From Acidimicrobiaceae bacterium (GTDB taxonomy: Bacteria; Actinomycetota; Acidimicrobiia; Acidimicrobiales; Acidimicrobiaceae), in contig JABEUM010000113.1 in NCBI GenBank assembly GCA_013044475.1, forward strand, positions 1-34,489: a DNA stretch of 34,489 nucleotides. Reading direction: 5' to 3'. Position 1 is the stretch's first letter. Each line of letters opens with the position of its first letter. Made by a program: the position numbers and the translations under genes. Below are positions 15,767-24,186 of this stretch, one piece after another. A model generated the notes under the pieces. The model searched no databases and had not been told where the DNA came from. It was given only the letters and a program-made list of their open reading frames with translations.

Positions 15767-16852
15767 TTAACATTTTTCGGTCTTTTTAGCCTCTTCCTTT
15801 AGCCCATCGAGATTAACAAAGTCAATCAAGGATCGAAGCCCAGCGTATGACCGTCTATTGAATTTGAAATGGAGTCGGTAAAGATCGATGTTGTCGCCAT
15901 CAGAGATCTCAACGTGGTGGGTACTTGTAGCTTCAATCTTTCCTGTAGAGCACAGGGAGCTAAAACGTTCATTGATCGAATCGATCATCGCTTCGTTCGG
16001 CGGCCTGAGGAGCCTTAAAATTAGATCATCTCCGACCCATCTCAATGAATGGTAGTTTGCATAAAACTGGACTATCTCCTCCTTTGCCTCTTCCACGGAG
16101 TGGCAAATTCGGTATAACTTCAGGTCCTCCTCGGAGATCAGTCCTCGTGCGGAAGCTTGTGATTGCAGAAATTGCTCTAAAGCCTCCCAGTACCCCATAC
16201 CCTCTGGCTCGACCAGAACAAGGGGTGCAAGCTGAGCCTTGCCAGTTTGCATCAGCGTGAGTAGTTCGAAGGTCTCGTCTAGGGTGCCAAAGCCTCCAGG
16301 CAGTGATGCGAAGGCATCGGACTCCTTCATCAGCATTAGTTTCCTAGTAAAGAAGTACTTCATTTCCAGTAGCTTGACTCCGCCACCAGGCTCAAGGAAC
16401 GGCTTTTCAAATGGGAGACTTATGTTGATTCCGAATGCTTTGTGGGCACCGGCACCGGAAATTCCCGCCGCCATAATCCCGGGTCCTCCACCAGTAACTA
16501 TCATCCAGTTGTCGGCAGCGGTTAGGCCAGCGAGTTCCTTTGCCATTTGATAGCTAACTTCATCAGGAGTAGTTCTCGCAGATCCAAAGATGGTTAGCTT
16601 TCTGATCTTTCTGTACGGAGCGAAGAGGTCGAAAGCGTGATTGAGTTCCGCCAGTGCAGAATTCATGATCTTGAGATCAAGCCGATCCTTTTTGGATCTA
16701 GCGATCGTAATGACCTCGTTGATAAGCCTTATGATGATGTCGCGGTTTGAAGTGTCTTCGCCTAAGGATTCGAGTAGGTCGGATATCTGCTGGCGAGTTT
16801 TTTCAAAACTTTGCAGCTGACCCCCGAATGGCGATTGTGCTCTAGTGGTCAC
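15767..16852 (-). CDS. LOG-family (TIGR00730-like) nucleotide-processing protein, long form
   Basis: Rossmann-fold protein of the LOG/lysine-decarboxylase-like family, which cleaves nucleoside 5'-monophosphates to base plus ribose 5-phosphate. The core (about 85-280) has TIFGSARTTPDE, the phosphate loop VTGGGPGIMAAG and the catalytic LPGGFGTLDETFELL. At 361 residues it is much longer than plant-type LOG proteins (about 190-220), with N-terminal (1-80) and C-terminal (280-361) extensions, reminiscent of regulated nucleosidases such as E. coli PpnN though shorter. Substrate could be AMP-type nucleotides or a cytokinin nucleotide; sequence does not decide. Its GTG start lies 11 bases inside fbiC and its stop touches the next gene, so it belongs to a coupled operon. 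Confidence 0.82.
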   Translation of the reverse strand: MTTRAQSPFGGQLQSFEKTRQQISDLLESLGEDTSNRDIIIRLINEVITIARSKKDRLDLKIMNSALAELNHAFDLFAPYRKIRKLTIFGSARTTPDEVSYQMAKELAGLTAADNWMIVTGGGPGIMAAGISGAGAHKAFGINISLPFEKPFLEPGGGVKLLEMKYFFTRKLMLMKESDAFASLPGGFGTLDETFELLTLMQTGKAQLAPLVLVEPEGMGYWEALEQFLQSQASARGLISEEDLKLYRICHSVEEAKEEIVQFYANYHSLRWVGDDLILRLLRPPNEAMIDSINERFSSLCSTGKIEATSTHHVEISDGDNIDLYRLHFKFNRRSYAGLRSLIDFVNLDGLKEEAKKTEKC

Positions 16853-19124
16853 GGTTCCAGGTTTCTGCAGGCTTATGATTGACTATGCCATACAGGGTGT
16901 TTCTTTGCTTGAGCGGGCGATTAGCTCTTTGTGCAATATCTATAAAATCTCCAACCTCTAGTGATCGTCCGTGCTCTGATCCTGCGGCGTGCGAAATGTT
17001 TTCGTCCATCAAGGTTCCACCAAGGTCATTGCAACCGGAACGCAATAGGATATCGGTTCCCTTGGGGCCCATCTTTACCCAGCTTGCCTGGATATTGTCT
17101 ATTGCGCCACTGTAGGAGAGTCTCCCAACGGCGTGCATGAGGAGAGTTTCCCGAAAAGTCGGTCCCTTTCTCGAACGCCCTTGGAGGTAGATGGGCGAAC
17201 CCATGTGGACGAATGGAAGCGGTACGAACTCAGTGAAGCCCGATGTCTTCAACTGGAGATTCCTTGTAGCAAGTATGTGCTTGACCCAATGACGCGGTTC
17301 TTCGACAGATCCGAACATTATGGTTACGTTTGAGTTGAGGCCAACTTCGTGGGCGGTCCGATGTACTTCTAGCCAAGTGTCGGTGTCTATCTTATCAGGG
17401 CATAGAACGGACCTTATCTCGTCGTCGAGTATTTCAGCGGCCGTACCAGGCAGGGTTCTCAGTCCTGCGTCCTTGAGCAAGGTTAGGTAATTTCTCAGCG
17501 TTAGCCCTGCCCTGGTGGCCCCCTGGTAGACCTCGAGTGCTGAAAACGCATGAATATGGATAGACGGAGACACTGATCTTATGGATTTGACCAAGCTCAA
17601 GTAGTATTCAGCATCAAAGCTCGGATGTATGCCACCCTGCAGGCATACCTCTGTTGCGCCGTGGGCTTCGGCTTCCACAACCCTTTGCTGCACTTCCTCT
17701 AGTTCCAAAAGATATGGGTTGCCTCGTAGGTTGAGTGAAAGTGGCCCCTTCGAAAAAGCACAGAAGCGGCACTTGAAGGTACAGATATTTGTGTAGTTGA
17801 TATTTCGATTATTGACAAAAGTGATAGCGTCACCGCTAATTTTGCGCCGCAACTGGTCTGCGGCTTCGCAAACTAGATCGACCTCTGAACCTCGAGCGGA
17901 AAAGAGCGTCAAGATTTCATCCTGACCCAGACTCTGCCCGGAGCTGATTCCATCCAAGACTTCGCTGACGGCGCACTTGACGACGGAAGCACCTTTCGAC
18001 CTTATGGTAGGTGGATCTATAGCGCCACCTGACACCCACTCATCTTCCCTCGCCAGCCCGGAAGAATCCGCCGCAACCAGTACTCGATAGTGAAGGCTGG
18101 GATCGAGCCAACGCTTTGGATCCAGTGAAAATCTCGGTTGAATTGCGAGTCTGGGCGCAAGTGTGAAACCATTCGACTCGAGTTCTTTGGTTAGGATTTC
18201 GATGTGGGGCCAAGGTCGCTCTGGATTTACGTGGTCGATCGTAATGGGAGAGATACCGCCAAAGTCGGATACGCCAGCATCCAATAACGTCGTTACGTCT
18301 TCGCTTAAGTTTGGCGGAGCTTGCACCACAATATCGTCTGAGAGAATCAATCTGGCTAGAGCAATTGCCCTTTGGTAGGTATCAAGCGAAGGTGGAGGAG
18401 TATCTGCCATGCTGGTACGTGCCTTGGGAAGAAAATTCTGAACGATTACTTCTTGTATATGGCCGAATTCGAGGTGCAAGTCCAGGATGGCTTCTAGCGA
18501 TCGGATCCTATCGCTTTCGTCTTCTCCAATGCCAACCAGTATTCCAGTAGTGAACGCAATACCAGCCTGTCCAGCAGAGCGAAGGGTGGCCAAGCGTCGA
18601 TCGACCGATTTGTCAGGAGCCAACCTATGACAGGCCAAGAAGTCGTTGGTAGTTTCGAGCATCATTCCCTGAGACACCGCCACTTCGCGCAGTCTCGCAA
18701 GCTCGCTGGTGCTGATTGCGCCCGCATTCGTATGTACCAAAAGCGAAGTGTTTTCGTTTATGGCCGTAGCGGCAGCGTAGAGATAGTCGGTAGTGGACTC
18801 ATAGCCTCGCTCTTGCAACCAATTGCGTGCAACGGCGTATCTGAGTTCGGGCTTCTCGCCGAGGGTGAATAGTGCCTCTTTGACGCCTAGCGCTTCAGAT
18901 CGTTTCGCAAGACCAAGTATCTCGTCTAATTCCATATAAGCGGATTCCGACTTGGGAGGAGCCTTGGCGAAAGTGCAGTATCCACAGCGATTCTGGCAGA
19001 GCATGGTGAGCGGAAAGAATGCCTTTGGAGAATAAGTAATTAGGTTGCCAGAGATCAAGTGGCGCTTCTCAGCCGCCGCAAGCATCAACTCGCTTGTGGG
19101 TAGGGTTGTTAGTGTTTGACTCAT
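16842..19124 (-). CDS. fbiC: FO synthase, fused CofG-CofH (FbiC)
   Basis: Bifunctional radical SAM enzyme that joins tyrosine and 5-amino-6-ribitylaminouracil to make FO, the flavin core of coenzyme F420. Two radical SAM modules are visible. One has CQNRCGYC with cluster cysteines 43, 47 and 50 (CofG-like); the other has CTFKCRFC with cysteines 448, 452 and 455 (CofH-like), followed by CLQGGIHPSFDAEYY and GTAAEILDDEIR. At 760 residues it is somewhat shorter than mycobacterial FbiC (856). ATG 19124 is chosen because a GGTGGG run is close upstream and homology begins soon after; the frame is open to an ATG at 19166. No other F420 genes are visible in the window. The 3' end overlaps the LOG-family start by 11 bases. 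Confidence 0.95.
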   Translation of the reverse strand: MSQTLTTLPTSELMLAAAEKRHLISGNLITYSPKAFFPLTMLCQNRCGYCTFAKAPPKSESAYMELDEILGLAKRSEALGVKEALFTLGEKPELRYAVARNWLQERGYESTTDYLYAAATAINENTSLLVHTNAGAISTSELARLREVAVSQGMMLETTNDFLACHRLAPDKSVDRRLATLRSAGQAGIAFTTGILVGIGEDESDRIRSLEAILDLHLEFGHIQEVIVQNFLPKARTSMADTPPPSLDTYQRAIALARLILSDDIVVQAPPNLSEDVTTLLDAGVSDFGGISPITIDHVNPERPWPHIEILTKELESNGFTLAPRLAIQPRFSLDPKRWLDPSLHYRVLVAADSSGLAREDEWVSGGAIDPPTIRSKGASVVKCAVSEVLDGISSGQSLGQDEILTLFSARGSEVDLVCEAADQLRRKISGDAITFVNNRNINYTNICTFKCRFCAFSKGPLSLNLRGNPYLLELEEVQQRVVEAEAHGATEVCLQGGIHPSFDAEYYLSLVKSIRSVSPSIHIHAFSALEVYQGATRAGLTLRNYLTLLKDAGLRTLPGTAAEILDDEIRSVLCPDKIDTDTWLEVHRTAHEVGLNSNVTIMFGSVEEPRHWVKHILATRNLQLKTSGFTEFVPLPFVHMGSPIYLQGRSRKGPTFRETLLMHAVGRLSYSGAIDNIQASWVKMGPKGTDILLRSGCNDLGGTLMDENISHAAGSEHGRSLEVGDFIDIAQRANRPLKQRNTLYGIVNHKPAETWNRDH

Positions 19125-19198
19125 TACCCACCAACCTATCCGAAGCTGCCTCTTTTGCCTAGGCATCGAGGTAAAGCAGATTGAAGATTTTTCTTTCT

Positions 19199-19217
19199 AT
19201 CTGTCGGGTGGACAGAT
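19199..19217. promoter_or_regulatory. Perfect hairpin in the fbiC leader
   Basis: ATCTGTC-GGGTG-GACAGAT is a 7-bp perfect inverted repeat about 75 bases upstream of the fbiC ATG. No U tract follows on the fbiC strand, so an operator or leader structure is more likely than a terminator. Confidence 0.35.
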
Positions 19218-19505
19218 GCTATGGCCGAAGTTTGCTTCAGAAGGGGGCTTTGTGCTTCGGAGTTGGCCTTCGGAAAGTTTGTCTGGTGTACGGAACGGCA
19301 TAGATGGCTGAAAAGTTACCAGAAATGGGACGAAAGGGGAACAACTGTTTCGAGTGTTTTGTGCGCGGCAAAACTGGTGACAGGAAACAAACTTTTTTTG
19401 GCAGCGCTCAGCTCTTGAGTGCTTCTACGACTGAAATTCTGGGATTCGGTTGATTGCGCTGCTCGGATTTCCAAAAGCACCTGGACTTATCGCCACGAGC
19501 GACCA

Positions 19506-19548
19506 ACCGAACCAGGACGCCGTCTGGTCCAGAGCCACCGAACCAGAC
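19506..19548. promoter_or_regulatory. Competing hairpins built on two ACCGAACCAG repeats
   Basis: ACCGAACCAG occurs at 19506-19515 and 19537-19546. The intervening CTGGT (19524-19528) can pair with ACCAG of either copy; with the right copy the stem is the 7-bp GTCTGGT/ACCAGAC. It lies just downstream of the transaldolase gene and may act in termination or attenuation; this is inference. Confidence 0.35.
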
Positions 19549-19634
19549 TCCAGTCCGAAGTCGGCTAGGGGTTTACAAACTCATTTACGATCTTGCCACC
19601 TAACGCCCTCGTATTGGTTGAAGCTAGCTGCAGG

Positions 19635-20717
19635 TTAGGCGATTTGCTGTGAGAGGGTTGAAAGAATCTGCTCGTGCGAGTCGGAAAATGCCTTTACGCC
19701 CTCAGCTTCAAGTTGGTTAAAGACCGCAGGCAAGTCGATCCCAATTTCACCAAGCTCACGGTAAGTGGATCGAGCTTCGTCTATGCCGTCGGTTATGCCG
19801 ATGCTGAGTTCGCCATGGTCTAAAAATGCTTCCAGAGTTGCTGTTGGCATCGTGTTGACGGTATCTGGGCCAATTAGACAGTCCACGTATAAAAGATCAG
19901 GGTACTGGGGATTTTTGGTGGATGTAGACGCCCATAGTGGTCGTTGAGGCACCCCTCCAATCTGTTTTAAGTCCATCCATTCTTTGGTAGCCGTAAAGCT
20001 GGAGTAGAAGTCGTAGGCGAGCTTGGCAGAAGCCAGGGCGGTTTTTCCTTTAAGGGACGCGGGGCCGCCCACTGAATCTATCAAGGAATCGACAAGGGTA
20101 TCAGTTCTACTCACAAAGAACGACGCGACGGAGTGTGTGGACTTTAGCTTCGAGGGATACTTTTCTGCGAGCTTTTGGACTCCGGATAGGTGGGCTTGGC
20201 AAACCTCTTGGTAGCGGTCAAGACCAAAAATCAGAGTAGCGTTTACTGATATTCCTCTTCCAATGACCTCTGTAATCGCAGGTAGGCATTCTTTGGTGGC
20301 CGGTATTTTTATCATTAGATTAGGCATGGCTATTCGTTCATAGATCTCGAGTGCCGAGTCGATGGTCGCAGAAGGATCTGATGCGAACCGAGGATCTACT
20401 TCTACCGAGACGAATCCATCCCGTCCGTCGGAGGCATAGTAAAGGTCCAATAGCTGATCAGCGGCTCCTTCGATGTCTGTCAGGACTAGCTCCCAATATA
20501 AGAATTCCGCTGAATGAGATGATAACTTCTCAATCTGTTCCTGGTAGCCCTCGCCATGTTTGATCGCGTTAGCCATGATTGAAGGGTTCGAAGTCAGGCC
20601 CCTGACGCCTTGGTCTATCAACGACGAAAGGGTGCCATCGCCAAGCCAGGATCTTTTGAGATTGTCTATCCATGGACTTTGGCCGAATTCGCCATAAAGG
20701 GCATGAAGTTTTGTCAA
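19635..20717 (-). CDS. tal: Transaldolase
   Basis: Non-oxidative pentose phosphate pathway enzyme that moves a dihydroxyacetone unit between sedoheptulose 7-phosphate and glyceraldehyde 3-phosphate. The 360-residue product is of the long actinobacterial type: GVRGLTSNPSIM near 38-48, VSVEVDPRFA, the Schiff-base Lys137 in LMIKIPAT, INATLIF-like SVNATLIFGL, VASFFVSRTDT, RPLWASTSTKNPQY and GPDTVNTMPTATL. The start is TTG 20717, the only one that keeps the N-terminal ALYGEFGQSPWIDNL segment, with GGCGAG upstream. It follows the FIST-domain gene by 31 bp on the same strand, so they are probably co-transcribed. Confidence 0.95.
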   Translation of the reverse strand: MTKLHALYGEFGQSPWIDNLKRSWLGDGTLSSLIDQGVRGLTSNPSIMANAIKHGEGYQEQIEKLSSHSAEFLYWELVLTDIEGAADQLLDLYYASDGRDGFVSVEVDPRFASDPSATIDSALEIYERIAMPNLMIKIPATKECLPAITEVIGRGISVNATLIFGLDRYQEVCQAHLSGVQKLAEKYPSKLKSTHSVASFFVSRTDTLVDSLIDSVGGPASLKGKTALASAKLAYDFYSSFTATKEWMDLKQIGGVPQRPLWASTSTKNPQYPDLLYVDCLIGPDTVNTMPTATLEAFLDHGELSIGITDGIDEARSTYRELGEIGIDLPAVFNQLEAEGVKAFSDSHEQILSTLSQQIA

Positions 20718-20748
20718 ATGGTGCTCGCCTTTTGTTCGGTTCTAGACC

Positions 20749-21924
20749 TTATAACTTAGTAGCTACACCCTGCGAGTGCCAAACGGCGGCTGCTGATGTT
20801 GAAATAGCCTCGTGGCTCCCTTGGTGTTGCACAATAATTCGGTCTACGAGTATCCTGAAGAGTCCTTCGTCAAGGTTCGTGGGGGTTGCCGGAGCGATGG
20901 CTTCATTTGAAAGTGCTGTTTGATCGCGTGTTTGGGTTTTGGAGAAGACGATTCCTTGCCGCTTTAGCAGGTCGGTGTCGCATGTTGTAGATATAGAAGA
21001 TGCATATACCATGAACTGAACAGCAGAACCTAGCGTCAATTCGTCAGTCATGGTTATCGCTTCGCTTGCCAGGTCGATGTCGGCGATTGAACAGATGTCA
21101 AATTCGCCTGGCCCATAGTCGAAGAGATACGGATTCTGTGGTATCCCGAGTGCTATGTCCGAAAGCTGGGGAATCTCATCGGGTACTGCCAGCTCTTGCA
21201 TGCACTGGGTGGCCGCCTTCATAAGCTGTAATGCGGCCGGACGTCCGGCTATTTCGAGCAAGTTTCTTCCTTCGACTTTTGTCACCACCATGGGGATGCC
21301 GAGCGGAACTAAACTTTGACTAGCAGGTGACAGGGGTTCGAATTTTAACGGATCTGTTCCCCAGAATAGAACCAGCGCCGATAGCGGGTTGGCGTTTCGA
21401 ACCCCTAAGCGTCTCCAGCTAGTTTTCCGATTACCTGTGGCTCCAATCAATATCACCTTTGAACCAGGGAATATACTGTTCCAAATGTCAAGAAAAAGTT
21501 TATCTAAGTATTGTTCTGAAAAGCTAAATAATATTCCTGTGGGATTAATTCCTGGATGCCTGGACTGCTCTGCTTTCAACCTTTCAATCCAGTAGCTCTC
21601 TGGCCCAGCTTCTTCCATTGGTTCGTCGACAATGGAGATTGCTGCTCCAGTGACGTTCAGAATCAGCGAGACGGGCGGCTGGGGGGTAGTGCTCGTCATT
21701 CCGGGTAGTGAATCGACTGCAAATCCAAGGATATTTTTAGGCGAAATTAGTTTGTCAATCGTTCTCATGCAGAGTTTCCCCTGGCTGACGAAACGGCGAG
21801 GCAGGATCAATAAAGTCAGGTCTGGAGATTTTTCCGATCCCGCAATGCTTTCGCCCACTAATTCGCCCACCGCTCCCGCTGCGTCGTGGTCAAACGAGTA
21901 GTAGGTGCTGATCAAGGGTCTCAT
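20749..21924 (-). CDS. FIST-domain protein
   Basis: Soluble protein of about 391 residues resembling FIST proteins (F-box and intracellular signal transduction domains), which are often linked to small-ligand sensing. The N-terminal part has DLTLLILPRRFV, NILGFAVDSLPG (the family has a cysteine- or serine-containing turn here) and VILIGATGNRK; the C-terminal part has PLGIPMVVTKVEGRNLLEIAGRPAALQLM, typical of the FIST C domain. No transmembrane or output domain is fused to it. ATG 21924 is preferred over TTG 21939, with GGAA about eight bases upstream. It sits between a desaturase and transaldolase on the same strand. The ligand and partner are unknown. The family call rests on pattern recognition and needs a profile search. 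Confidence 0.65.
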   Translation of the reverse strand: MRPLISTYYSFDHDAAGAVGELVGESIAGSEKSPDLTLLILPRRFVSQGKLCMRTIDKLISPKNILGFAVDSLPGMTSTTPQPPVSLILNVTGAAISIVDEPMEEAGPESYWIERLKAEQSRHPGINPTGILFSFSEQYLDKLFLDIWNSIFPGSKVILIGATGNRKTSWRRLGVRNANPLSALVLFWGTDPLKFEPLSPASQSLVPLGIPMVVTKVEGRNLLEIAGRPAALQLMKAATQCMQELAVPDEIPQLSDIALGIPQNPYLFDYGPGEFDICSIADIDLASEAITMTDELTLGSAVQFMVYASSISTTCDTDLLKRQGIVFSKTQTRDQTALSNEAIAPATPTNLDEGLFRILVDRIIVQHQGSHEAISTSAAAVWHSQGVATKL

Positions 21925-22103
21925 TGAATATTCCAACAATTGATCCTAAAAGGCTGTGGCGCAAATATTACTTAGATACGATCGGCCGAAACGGTGATCA
22001 AATTGAAGCATTGTTTTCATTTAGTATCAAAGAACTTGCCAAAGCGTGACTCGCTAGCTTGGCGGCGTTAGCGGTAAATCGGGAATTTAAGCTAAAAAAG
22101 GGC

Positions 22104-22844
22104 CTACCGAGCTGGTTGCCTCTTGAACTTGGGAGCGGAGAGCCTCACTGTCGCCAAATGTAGCCTAACGAGTAGGGAGATGATCGGCCATGCCAAGTCG
22201 ATCTCTTTGCTGTCGAACGACAGTTTAGCTGCCGTAGGGGCTGCATGATGGTTGTTGTGCAGGCCCTCTCCAAATGTCATCAAAGCTAACCATGTATTGT
22301 TGGTGGCAAGATTGTCATAGGGTCTTTTCCCGAAGCTGTGCCCTACGGCGTTGATTGCTCCGGATAGGCCAAGGTAGGCAACAATGTGGACGATGGAAGC
22401 GACCAAAGCCAGCCTCCAGCCACCTACAAGAATTAGGATAGAAATGCCTATTGCTAGGCCAACAAGTGAATGATCAAACAGAATCTCGTCCCAACGATCT
22501 GGCTGTAGATCCTTGGCATACTTGGCTACCGTTTCGCTTCGGAGCGCCTCTTTGCGGTAGTAGTAGACATTTCCAAACTGGACTTTGTAAAATCCCAACA
22601 CAACTGGCGAATGTGGGTCGCCAGGAATATCAGTAAACGCATGATGCTTTCTATGCACTGCAACCCACTGCCGAGGCCTGATTCCGGTGGTTATCCAAAG
22701 CAAAAACCGAAAGAAGAGTGCGATCCGGCGGTCGAATGTGACGGCCTTGTGGGAAAGTGACCTATGGAGATAGATGGTAGTAATTAAGATTGCTACTTGT
22801 GCGATTGCAAGCCCTGCAATCACCCCGACTATTGCAGTGTGCAT
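22104..22844 (-). CDS. Acyl-CoA/fatty acid desaturase, membrane di-iron type
   Basis: Integral membrane desaturase of 246 residues with the three histidine boxes of the delta-9/stearoyl-CoA class: HRSLSH (27-32), HRKHH (64-68) and HNNHH (196-200), plus the conserved asparagine in LATNNTW and W-V-HRKHHAFTDIPGDPHSP. Hydrophobic stretches at 5-22, 43-53, 128-145 and 145-165 fit a four-helix membrane topology with the iron site in the cytoplasm. It inserts a double bond into acyl chains using O2 and an electron donor such as a ferredoxin; no donor gene is adjacent. It is shorter than many actinobacterial desaturases (about 300). No ribosome site precedes the ATG, but TAGTCT lies six bases upstream, suggesting a leaderless message. 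Confidence 0.92.
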   Translation of the reverse strand: MHTAIVGVIAGLAIAQVAILITTIYLHRSLSHKAVTFDRRIALFFRFLLWITTGIRPRQWVAVHRKHHAFTDIPGDPHSPVVLGFYKVQFGNVYYYRKEALRSETVAKYAKDLQPDRWDEILFDHSLVGLAIGISILILVGGWRLALVASIVHIVAYLGLSGAINAVGHSFGKRPYDNLATNNTWLALMTFGEGLHNNHHAAPTAAKLSFDSKEIDLAWPIISLLVRLHLATVRLSAPKFKRQPAR

Positions 22845-22850
22845 TAGTCA

Positions 22851-22856
22851 AGACTA
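22851..22856 (-). promoter_or_regulatory. Candidate -10 element for leaderless desaturase mRNA
   Basis: On the minus strand TAGTCT is followed by six bases and the ATG of the desaturase. The spacing would start transcription at the ATG. There is no Shine-Dalgarno sequence and no good -35. Confidence 0.35.
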
Positions 22857-23718
22857 GTTGTGAATAATTAGCTGCTGGCGCTTTGAGAAATATGACTCTC
22901 AGCCGATCCAAGGAATCTGAGTGGTTAGTCATCCTTGAGGGATGCCGAGATGGAATTCGAGTTTCCGAATCTCCGGACCCTGCACTGGGCTATGCATAAG
23001 CGCAAGACCTTTGCTGGGTACAAAGATCCTGGTTGAACGGTCTTATTCTTGGCCGACTAAAAACGTAGCACAAGTTCAGCCGCTGAGACGAGAGGCTGAT
23101 TATTAGAGATTGTGCTTCGCCCAAGAAAAGCAATTAGGGAGCGGCTCGAAGATCAGGATTTTCAAGGTCCGTTCCGGAGGCGAATCTTATGGCCACTTTT
23201 GTGATCCCGATAAACGCTGGATTTGGGATTATTCGCAAGGCGATAGGTACTTAATGACCAGAAAAGGTCACTGCTAGCCAGGACCAGAAAAGCTCCTCCT
23301 TCGCTAGTGCATCTTTGGGTAGGACATCGACGAGAGATGTCGAACTAACCGAGGTGCTCGTAGTCAGGAGATCCATTTTGTATTGAGAATTAGCTGCTGC
23401 GGTGTTTGTGGACCTTAGTTTGATCCCTGAGAGTGGAACGGACCGTTTTTCTGTATGCCCGTAGCTGGATTTAGTAGGATTCAATTTCTCTTTTTTGCTT
23501 GCTTGTTTGCGATCGAAGGGTGATCAGCTGATAGGTGCAATCGGAAACCAGCGGGAGCTAAAAGACCGCACCGAACTCCTCCTCTGTTCTCAAGCGGCAA
23601 CTTGGGAGGCTCGCCGAAGAAGGACTAGAGTAAGTGGCTCCTCTATCCAAAAGCAGGATTATGGCTCCACTCCTTCGGTTTTGGTTCTCTTGGCAGATAT
23701 CCTTGATCTCTAAACCTG

Positions 23719-23738
23719 CAAATATTCCGTAATATTTG
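23719..23738. promoter_or_regulatory. AT-rich perfect inverted repeat
   Basis: CAAATATT-CCGT-AATATTTG, an 8-bp stem with a 4-base loop, 109 bases before the holin-like start. Could be an operator for the membrane protein/trmI gene run. Confidence 0.35.
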
Positions 23739-23847
23739 TCTCGTCGACTTGGTACAAGCTTTTCTGATTAGATTTTTGATAGCAACTTTTCTGGAAGTGC
23801 AAGGTACGTCTCTACCGGGAAATCGGAGGGTCAGTTGGGAGTTTACA

Positions 23848-24168
23848 GTGTGGCGCAAAGCTGCTAGTGACCCTAAGTCTTTAACTGGTGAGGTTAAAGA
23901 TCTAGTAGTTGCTTACCTCAAGCAGGAGACTTTGGGTCCTCTAAAGGGTTTGGGACGTTATCTCGGTTTTGGCATTGCGGGTTCTGTCCTAGTGGCTGTA
24001 GGCCTCCTGATGTTGATGCTTGGTATTTTACGTCTCCTGCAGAGCGAGACAGGGTCCACCTTCACCGGCAACCTGTCGTGGCTGCCTTATCTGATTACGG
24101 CGGTAGTGGCAACTGCGTTGTTGGCGGTCACCGCTTTGGCGATTAAGCGACAACCCAAGAAGTTCTAG
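23848..24168 (+). CDS. Holin-like membrane protein (actinobacterial Holin-X type)
   Basis: Small membrane protein of 106 residues. A cytoplasmic amphipathic segment (LTGEVKDLVVAYLKQETLGPLKGLGRYLGF) leads into two membrane helices (about 38-62 and 78-98) around the NLSWLPY turn, ending in a basic tail RQPKKF. This is the pattern of the actinobacterial proteins annotated as putative Holin-X / phage holin family; the name is by structure and no phage genes are nearby, so a lytic role should not be assumed. GTG 23848 is chosen because GGGAG ends six bases upstream; the frame is open to 23749 but that part is unlike the family. First gene of a tight run that leads to trmI. Confidence 0.75.
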   Translation: MWRKAASDPKSLTGEVKDLVVAYLKQETLGPLKGLGRYLGFGIAGSVLVAVGLLMLMLGILRLLQSETGSTFTGNLSWLPYLITAVVATALLAVTALAIKRQPKKF

Positions 24169-24186
24169 AAACAGGTAGGTGGCGAT

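Larger units (their letters stand above)
19125..19634. other. Gene-free spacer rich in inverted repeats
   Basis: About 510 bp between the transaldolase stop and the fbiC start (both leftward). No open frame here looks like a gene. It holds a perfect 7-bp hairpin (19199-19217), one CCGAAG (19225) that can pair with either of two CTTCGG copies (19255, 19268), and a second set of competing stems at 19506-19548. It probably contains the 3' end of the transaldolase message and the promoter/leader of fbiC. Confidence 0.55.
22845..23847. other. Gene-poor region of about 1 kb
   Basis: Divergent gap between the desaturase and the holin-like gene. Open frames at 23251-23484 (minus) and 23495-23713 (plus) are short, lack ribosome sites and look like chance frames. 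An 11-bp direct repeat GACCAGAAAAG is present at 23256 and 23282, a T-rich run at about 23486-23508, and an AT-rich perfect hairpin at 23719-23738. I cannot exclude a small RNA. Confidence 0.5.

Noticed and set aside
19221-19418. 65-residue plus-strand frame upstream of transaldolase
   Set aside because: Lies antisense in the fbiC leader, has no ribosome site, and its sequence does not resemble a protein family.
21330-21350. GGGGTTCGAATTTT, a tRNA T-arm-like sequence
   Set aside because: Lies inside the FIST-domain coding sequence and has no matching acceptor, D or anticodon arms.
23251-23484. 77-residue minus-strand frame in the gene-poor region
   Set aside because: Ser/Thr-rich without motif, no ribosome site; length expected by chance at this GC content.
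23848-24168. Prophage lysis gene
   Set aside because: The holin-like gene stands next to housekeeping trmI with no phage structural, lysin or integrase genes; it fits the chromosomal actinobacterial Holin-X type.
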